Source of the DNA: Streptomyces olindensis
GTDB lineage: Bacteria > Actinomycetota > Actinomycetes > Streptomycetales > Streptomycetaceae
Assembly: GCA_000696115.1 (NCBI GenBank)
Contig: JJOH01000001.1
Location: forward strand, 62,001-126,000
DNA length: 64,000 nucleotides
Direction of reading: 5' to 3'
This document shows positions 59,186 to 64,000 of the stretch, piece after piece. A program made the translations under genes and the position numbers. Numbering within the stretch: the first letter of the stretch is position 1; each line of letters begins with the position of its first letter. The notes beneath the pieces are model-generated. The model did no database searches and was not told the origin of the DNA. It saw only the letters and a program-made list of their open reading frames with translations.

Positions 59186-59559
59186 TGGCTCGTGTCCTGA
59201 TAGCCGACGACGATCCCGACATCCGGGATCTTGTGGCGTTCAAGTTGACGCAGAACGGTCACCAGATCACGGCAGTGGAAGACGGCATGGCCGCGCTGCG
59301 AGCGGCGCGTGAGCAGCCTTTCGATCTCGTTCTCCTCGACATCCGGATGCCGGGGATGTCGGGACTGGACGTCTGCCGCTCGGTGCGCGCGGCCCCGGAG
59401 ACGGCCTCGCTCCCTGTCATCCTGATCACGGCGAGATCCCAGGAGGGAGACGTCGAACTCGGCTTCGCGGCGGGTGCCGACGACTACATCGTGAAGCCGT
59501 TCAGCCCGCGGGAGCTGTCCAGCCGCGTCGCCGCGATGCTCAGCCGGGTAGAGCGGTGA
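59185..59559 (+). CDS. Receiver-only response regulator 2
   Basis: A 124-residue single receiver: IADDDPD acidic pair, Asp acceptor in VLLDIRMPG, Thr in LITARSQEGD, Lys in IVKPFSPRE. GGAGGAG lies just before its ATG. More canonical than receiver 1. Likely partner of the histidine kinase at the end of the unit and of the HEAT protein it overlaps (GTGA at 59556). Confidence 0.92.
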   Translation: MARVLIADDDPDIRDLVAFKLTQNGHQITAVEDGMAALRAAREQPFDLVLLDIRMPGMSGLDVCRSVRAAPETASLPVILITARSQEGDVELGFAAGADDYIVKPFSPRELSSRVAAMLSRVER

Positions 59560-60653
59560 TCCACCTGGGATTCGTCACCCAGGCGCTGCTGTTCCTGCCG
59601 GGCCTCGGGCTCGTGCTGAGTCTGCTGATCACGGGCACCCGCCTCGTGCGTACCTACCGGCAGGGCAGACGCCGGCGCCTCGCGGCGCCGGTGCGCGCTG
59701 TGCTCCTGGAACTGCTGTGCGCACCGGAGGACGAGCAGAGCGAGTTGCTGGACCGCATCGCGCCCGCCGACAAGCGGACCTGGAAGGCGCTGGAGCCGAC
59801 CGTCGCGGCGATGCTGGGCAAGGTCTCCGGACGAGCGCGCACGGCGCTGGTGCTGCTGTACGAGCGGCGTGGGTCCCCGGCGGACGCGGTCGCCCGGCTG
59901 CGCAGCCGCAGCGCGGCCCGGCGGGGGCGTGCCGCGCAGGTGCTCGGCCGGCTGCGCCACCGCCCGGCGACCGAGTCACTGTGCCGTCTTCTCGACGACC
60001 GGGACCGGGAGGTGCGGCTGACCGCGGCACGGGCGCTGGGCCACATCGGTGACCCCGTGGCCGTGCCGCACCTGCTGGAGAGCCTGCACGGGAAGCGCAC
60101 GGTGCCCCCCGCGGTGGTCACCGCCGCGCTGACCTCCCTCGGCCCTGACGCGGTGCCCCGCGTCGCGGCGGGGCTGGGGGACCCGGCGCCCCTCGTCAGG
60201 GCCGTGGCCATCGAAGTGCTGGGGGTGACCGGCGCGATCACCCGCACCCCCGACATCGTCCGTGCGCTGTGGGAGGGTCCCGAGACCGAGGTCCGGATCC
60301 GGGCGGCACGCGCCCTGGGCAGGCTGGGCATGCCCGACGGCCTGGAACCGCTGCTGGCGGGCCTCCGGCCCGGTCAGCCGGTCACCCTGCGCACGGTGGC
60401 CGCCGGGGCGCTCGGCAATCTGGGAGCCGTGGCGGCGACAGGCCCGCTGAAGGAGGTGCTCGGTGACGCCGACCCGCACGTGGCGGGCACCGCGGCGCGG
60501 GCGTTGCTGCGGCTCGGCCCGGCGGGTGAGGCGGCGCTGCGCGAGGCCGCCGTCGGCCGCTCGGACCCGCGGGCCGCCGCCCAGGCCAGGGCCGCCCTCG
60601 CGGAGGCGGCCGTCGGCAGCACGCGCCGCGTCCCGGTGGAGGTGGTTCTGTGA
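59556..60653 (+). CDS. Membrane-anchored HEAT-repeat protein
   Basis: A 365-residue protein with an N-terminal membrane helix (FVTQALLFLPGLGLVLSLLI) and a cytoplasmic superhelix of HEAT/PBS-lyase-type repeats (VRLTAARALGHIGDPVAVPHLLE, VRAVAIEVLGVTG, VRIRAARALGRLGMPDGLEPLL, LRTVAAGALGNLG). It is probably a scaffold or adaptor linking the receivers to the glycosyltransferase. GTG start overlaps receiver 2, and the next GTG overlaps its stop. Confidence 0.85.
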   Translation: MIHLGFVTQALLFLPGLGLVLSLLITGTRLVRTYRQGRRRRLAAPVRAVLLELLCAPEDEQSELLDRIAPADKRTWKALEPTVAAMLGKVSGRARTALVLLYERRGSPADAVARLRSRSAARRGRAAQVLGRLRHRPATESLCRLLDDRDREVRLTAARALGHIGDPVAVPHLLESLHGKRTVPPAVVTAALTSLGPDAVPRVAAGLGDPAPLVRAVAIEVLGVTGAITRTPDIVRALWEGPETEVRIRAARALGRLGMPDGLEPLLAGLRPGQPVTLRTVAAGALGNLGAVAATGPLKEVLGDADPHVAGTAARALLRLGPAGEAALREAAVGRSDPRAAAQARAALAEAAVGSTRRVPVEVVL

Positions 60654-62173
60654 GCCCTGGTGAGGACGGCCCTGTGCTTGTGCACGCGGCGCACGCCGAG
60701 GAATGGGACGGAGTGCTGGGCACCCTGCACGGGCTGATCGCGGTGTGCGACACCGCGATCATCTTCTACTTCCTGGCCATCAACAGCGGCTATCTGGTGC
60801 TGATCCTCCTCGCCCTCGCCGAGCTCGTCAGGAGGCTGCGCCGAGTCTCCTTCGTCGGCTACGAGGACGCCGCCGCCAGCCCGTTCACTCCTCCCATCTC
60901 GGTGATCATGCCCGCGTACAACGAGGCGGCGGGCATCACGGAGGCCGTGCGGGCCATGCTGCTGCTGCACTACCCGGTGTTCGAGGTCATCGTCGTCGAC
61001 GACGGCTCCACCGACGGCACGCTCGACGCCCTCACCGACGCCTTCGACCTCGCCGAGGTGGAGCACGTCGTCCCCGAGGACGTCCCCATGCGGGGCGAGG
61101 TCACGTCCCTGCATCTGCCGAGGGGAGGTCCCGTGCCCCTGGTGGTCGCCCGCAAGGAGAACGGCGGCAAGGCCGACGCGCTCAACGTCGGGATCAACCT
61201 GGCCCGTTACCCGCTGGTGTGCATGGTGGACGCCGACTCCATCCTGGACTCCCAGTCCCTGCTCGCCGTCGCCAAACCGTTCAGCGACGACCCCCTGCGG
61301 GTGGTGGCGGCGGGGGGCGTCGTCGGCATCGCCAACGGCTGCACCGTCGAGGCCGGACGCGTGGTCGATGTGCACGTCCCCACGGACCTGCTCGGACGCG
61401 CACAGGTCGTCGAGTATCTGCGCGGCTTCTTCCTGGGCCGCACCGGCTGGTCCAAGGTGGGCGGGCTGCTGATCATCGCCGGCGCCTTCGGCCTGTTCCG
61501 GCGGGACGTGGTGGTGGCGGTCGGCGGCATGGACCCGGACTGCATCGGTGAGGACGCGGAACTCGTCGTCCGCCTCCACCGTCACCTGCGTGAGCAGGGC
61601 CGCCGTCATCGCGACTACCGCGTCGTCTTCGTCACCGAGCCGATCTCCTGGAGTGAGGCGCCCTCCACGTTGCGGGTCCTCGCACGCCAGCGGCGCCGGT
61701 GGCAGCGCGGCCTGACGGAGATCCTGCTCAAGCACCGCCGCATGATCGGCAACCCTCGCTATGGCCGCGTCGGGCTGGTGGCCCTGCCGTTCTACGTGCT
61801 CTTCGAGCTGCTGGCCCCGCTGGTGGAACTCGCCGGTCTGGTGCTGGTGCCGCTGGGCGTGCTGATCGGGGCGGTCGACCCAGGCTTCCTGTGGCGCTTC
61901 CTGCTCGCCGCCTACGCCTACGCGGTGATCGTCGGACTCGTGTCGGTCGCGGTCGAGGAGTACGCCTACCACCGCTTCTCACAGTGGCGGGACGTGTGGG
62001 GCGTCCTCGTCGGCACGATTGTCGAGAACGTCGGCTACCGCCAGATCACGGGGTGGTGGCGGTTGCGCGGCATGTGGGACGCGCTGCATCGGGCACCCCA
62101 GGTGTGGGGCTCGATGACACGCAGTGGATTCGGCCCGCCCCAGCGGGGCCGGAAGGGCGGCGATCGACTGTGA
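60650..62173 (+). CDS. Processive family 2 glycosyltransferase (PgaC/hyaluronan-synthase-like)
   Basis: A 507-residue membrane synthase. After an N-terminal membrane region (~30-60) comes the GT-A domain: ISVIMPAYNEA, VIVVDDGSTDGT, ENGGKADALN, MVDADSILD (DxD), IGEDAELVVRLHR (ED catalytic base) and the processivity motif QRRRWQRG, then four to five helices (~370-460). Such enzymes polymerise and export beta-linked sugars such as poly-N-acetylglucosamine; the polymer here is unknown. No PilZ or other c-di-GMP motif is present. Confidence 0.9.
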   Translation: MSPGEDGPVLVHAAHAEEWDGVLGTLHGLIAVCDTAIIFYFLAINSGYLVLILLALAELVRRLRRVSFVGYEDAAASPFTPPISVIMPAYNEAAGITEAVRAMLLLHYPVFEVIVVDDGSTDGTLDALTDAFDLAEVEHVVPEDVPMRGEVTSLHLPRGGPVPLVVARKENGGKADALNVGINLARYPLVCMVDADSILDSQSLLAVAKPFSDDPLRVVAAGGVVGIANGCTVEAGRVVDVHVPTDLLGRAQVVEYLRGFFLGRTGWSKVGGLLIIAGAFGLFRRDVVVAVGGMDPDCIGEDAELVVRLHRHLREQGRRHRDYRVVFVTEPISWSEAPSTLRVLARQRRRWQRGLTEILLKHRRMIGNPRYGRVGLVALPFYVLFELLAPLVELAGLVLVPLGVLIGAVDPGFLWRFLLAAYAYAVIVGLVSVAVEEYAYHRFSQWRDVWGVLVGTIVENVGYRQITGWWRLRGMWDALHRAPQVWGSMTRSGFGPPQRGRKGGDRL

Positions 62174-64000
62174 GAATCACCAGCGAACGACGCGGCGTAT
62201 GCGTGGCACGACGGCTCGCCATGGCCTTCGGCCTGCTGATCGCTCTGCTCCTGCTCGTGGGGGCAGGGGCGCTCACGGTGTCCCGGGTGGCGGACGCGAT
62301 GCATGATCAGAGCTACCGGTTGCAGCCCGCACTGCGAGAGAACATGCACATGCGCGAGCAGGTGACCCGCATGAGCCGTGCCGTGCGCACCTACCTGCTC
62401 ACCGGTGACACGGCCGCGCGCAGCAGCTACCGCCAGTTGCGTGACGAGCCCTTCGCCACCCTGGCCGAAGCCCGGCGGGTCGCCCCGGCGTGGGCCCGCT
62501 CCAACCTCGCGGCGCAGGACCGGCAACTGCGTGCCTATGTGCGGCTCGCCGACCAGCAGGCTCAGGCGGCTCCCGGAAGCGCCGACGCCCGCCGTCTGAC
62601 CGACGAGGCCAGCCGGCGGTTCACGGCCTTCGACATCACCAACCAGCGGCTCGACACGCGGCTCACCAGCGAAATGCAGCGTCTGGAGGACGGAGCCGAC
62701 ACGTTCCTCGACGGCAGCGCCGTGACCATCGGCGTCCTACTGGCGGCGGGCGGGGCACTGGCCGTGTTCACGGCGGTACGCACCACCCGCGCACTCACCA
62801 GGCCGCTGCAGAGCACCGCGGCGACGCTGGACCGGCTCGCCTCGGGCGAGCACTCGGCGCGCGCGCACGAGACCGGACCGGAGGAGATCCGCACGGTGGC
62901 ACGGTCGGTGAACGCACTCGCGGACGAGAGTGACCGGTTGCGCGCGGACGAGGCGGAGCGCCGCGAACTGTCACAGGCCGCACGGGAGACCGGCCGGCGG
63001 ATCAGGGACCGACTCGACGTCGACTACGTCCTCGACGCGGCGTGCACGGGGATGAGCGAGGTCCTGGCTGCCGACTACGTCTTCATCCTGCTCGCCGAGA
63101 ACGACGGCTCGGCGTTTCCCGTGGCCCGGGTGTGGTCCGCGGAACGAGGCCTGTTGCCGGAGGAGGAGGGGAGGAACATACCGACACTCCCGGCGGATGT
63201 GGTCCGCGACCACTACCGGCGGGGCACGGTCTGGCTGATCACCGACATGCCCCGGTACGTGTCCGACACCACACCGATGCCGGGCGCCCCCGGATCCTTC
63301 GGGAAGACCGGTATGCCCGCCGAGAACCGCGCCGCCGCCGCGGCGCTCGGTCTGGACTCCGTGGTGATCACGCCCATCGGCGTGGGAGAGGAACCGATCG
63401 GTGCCGTGGCCGTGGCCCGTACCAGCGCCGACCGCCCCTGGCGTGAGATGGACATCGAAATCGTCGAGTCCATGGCCAGTGGCATCGGCCGGGCACTGCA
63501 CACCGCCCTGCTCTACGAGCAGGAGACGACCCTGGTGGAGAAGCTGCGCGCCCTGGACAAGGCCAAGAGCGACTTCCTGTCCACCGTCTCCCATGAGCTG
63601 CGCACCCCGCTGACCAGCATCGTGGGATACATCGAGTTGCTGAAGGACGAGGAGACCGGTCCGCTCACGCCTCCGCAGCTGCGCATGCTGGACGTGGTCG
63701 ACCGCAACGCCAACCGCCTGCGGGCGCTCATCGAGGATCTGCTGACCCTCTCACGCATCGAGTCGGGCGCGTTCGGCTCCAAGAAGGGACCGGTCGACCT
63801 GTGCAGTCTGGTGGTGTCGGCGACCGACGCCATCCGGCCGGCCGCCGCGGCCGCCTCCGTCGTCCTGGAGACGCACTGTCCCTCCCGGCCCCTGGTGCTG
63901 GAGGCGGACAGCGACCAGCTCGACCGGGTCCTGATGAACCTGCTGTCCAACGCCGTGAAGTTCACCCCGGAGGGCGGAAAGGTCACCGTACGCGCCGAGG
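62170..64000 (+). CDS. Sensor histidine kinase (truncated by the window edge)
   Basis: At least 610 residues visible. GTG 62170 overlaps the GT2 stop (GTGA). Layout: membrane helix ~18-38, extracellular CHASE3-like helical sensor (~40-175, VRTYLLTGD), second helix ~183-205, HAMP (~205-265), GAF domain (~285-440), HisKA with His475 in STVSHELRTPLTSIVGYIE, and the start of HATPase with the N box LMNLLSNAVKFTPEGG. The catalytic G boxes lie beyond the edge. It likely phosphorylates the two receivers at the head of the unit. Confidence 0.9.
   Translation, partial: MRITSERRGVCVARRLAMAFGLLIALLLLVGAGALTVSRVADAMHDQSYRLQPALRENMHMREQVTRMSRAVRTYLLTGDTAARSSYRQLRDEPFATLAEARRVAPAWARSNLAAQDRQLRAYVRLADQQAQAAPGSADARRLTDEASRRFTAFDITNQRLDTRLTSEMQRLEDGADTFLDGSAVTIGVLLAAGGALAVFTAVRTTRALTRPLQSTAATLDRLASGEHSARAHETGPEEIRTVARSVNALADESDRLRADEAERRELSQAARETGRRIRDRLDVDYVLDAACTGMSEVLAADYVFILLAENDGSAFPVARVWSAERGLLPEEEGRNIPTLPADVVRDHYRRGTVWLITDMPRYVSDTTPMPGAPGSFGKTGMPAENRAAAAALGLDSVVITPIGVGEEPIGAVAVARTSADRPWREMDIEIVESMASGIGRALHTALLYEQETTLVEKLRALDKAKSDFLSTVSHELRTPLTSIVGYIELLKDEETGPLTPPQLRMLDVVDRNANRLRALIEDLLTLSRIESGAFGSKKGPVDLCSLVVSATDAIRPAAAAASVVLETHCPSRPLVLEADSDQLDRVLMNLLSNAVKFTPEGGKVTVRAE

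Overview
The window is high-GC, gene-dense DNA with strongly G/C-biased third codon positions and many genes joined by 1-4 base ATGA/GTGA overlaps. Together with the content (ABC sugar importers without their own ATPase, a succinylase-type DapD, a sufR-B-D-Rieske-C-S-U operon, type VII secretion toxin parts, DUF3618/holin-like pair, Streptomyces-type dispersed repeats) this points to a Streptomyces chromosome. No canonical rRNA or tRNA gene, CRISPR array, prophage or insertion sequence was seen.

Left part (1-10,900, minus strand): a pectin/hemicellulose and sugar-acid catabolic region. A GntR regulator leads an IlvD/Edd sugar-acid dehydratase and a DapA-family lyase. A LacI-type operator-like site then precedes two sugar permeases, a secreted pectate lyase, a Gfo/Idh/MocA oxidoreductase, a PmoA-like protein and a GH43 glycosidase. 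A second catabolic block (17,138-25,592) supplies uronate oxidation (uronate dehydrogenase and 5-dehydro-4-deoxyglucarate dehydratase, divergently transcribed from matching promoters) and a DeoR-controlled polyol-type ABC importer with a zinc dehydrogenase.

Between these blocks (11,109-15,744, minus strand) lies a polymorphic-toxin locus: an SseB-like protein, a helical WXG-like partner, a T7SS-type toxin ending in a papain-fold glutamine-deamidase (Tox-PL) domain, a YrhB/Imm35 immunity protein, and a 432-residue protein made of two Imm35-like plus two Tox-PL-like units. In both of those units the catalytic His position is replaced.

25,498-28,870 is a compact four-gene putative terpenoid/meroterpenoid cluster: methyltransferase, UbiA prenyltransferase, polyprenyl diphosphate synthase and a Pyr4-like membrane terpene cyclase. 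29,000-33,400 holds several decayed genes: a frameshifted tandem TerD gene, a permease remnant, and a VOC gene broken next to a 43-bp tandem duplication. ACC deaminase with a probably leaderless GntR regulator follows.

35,233-37,130 encodes a Ro60/Rsr (TROVE) protein with two tandem Y-like RNAs read directly from the sequence. One is about 80 nt. The other is about 150 nt and contains a circularly permuted tRNA-like module. PhoX with a PHO box, a secreted nuclease, small membrane proteins, two lysine-pathway genes (dapA-type, dapD), a SigE-family sigma factor with a membrane-anchored propeller protein, and an SMR efflux/TetR pair occupy 37-52 kb.

The right end carries the SUF iron-sulfur assembly operon (52,021-58,581) with a SufR operator and a candidate iron box. 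A divergent five-gene unit (58,793-64,000+) combines two receiver-only response regulators, a HEAT-repeat membrane protein, a processive GT2 synthase and a sensor histidine kinase cut by the window edge. It looks like phosphorelay-controlled exopolysaccharide synthesis.
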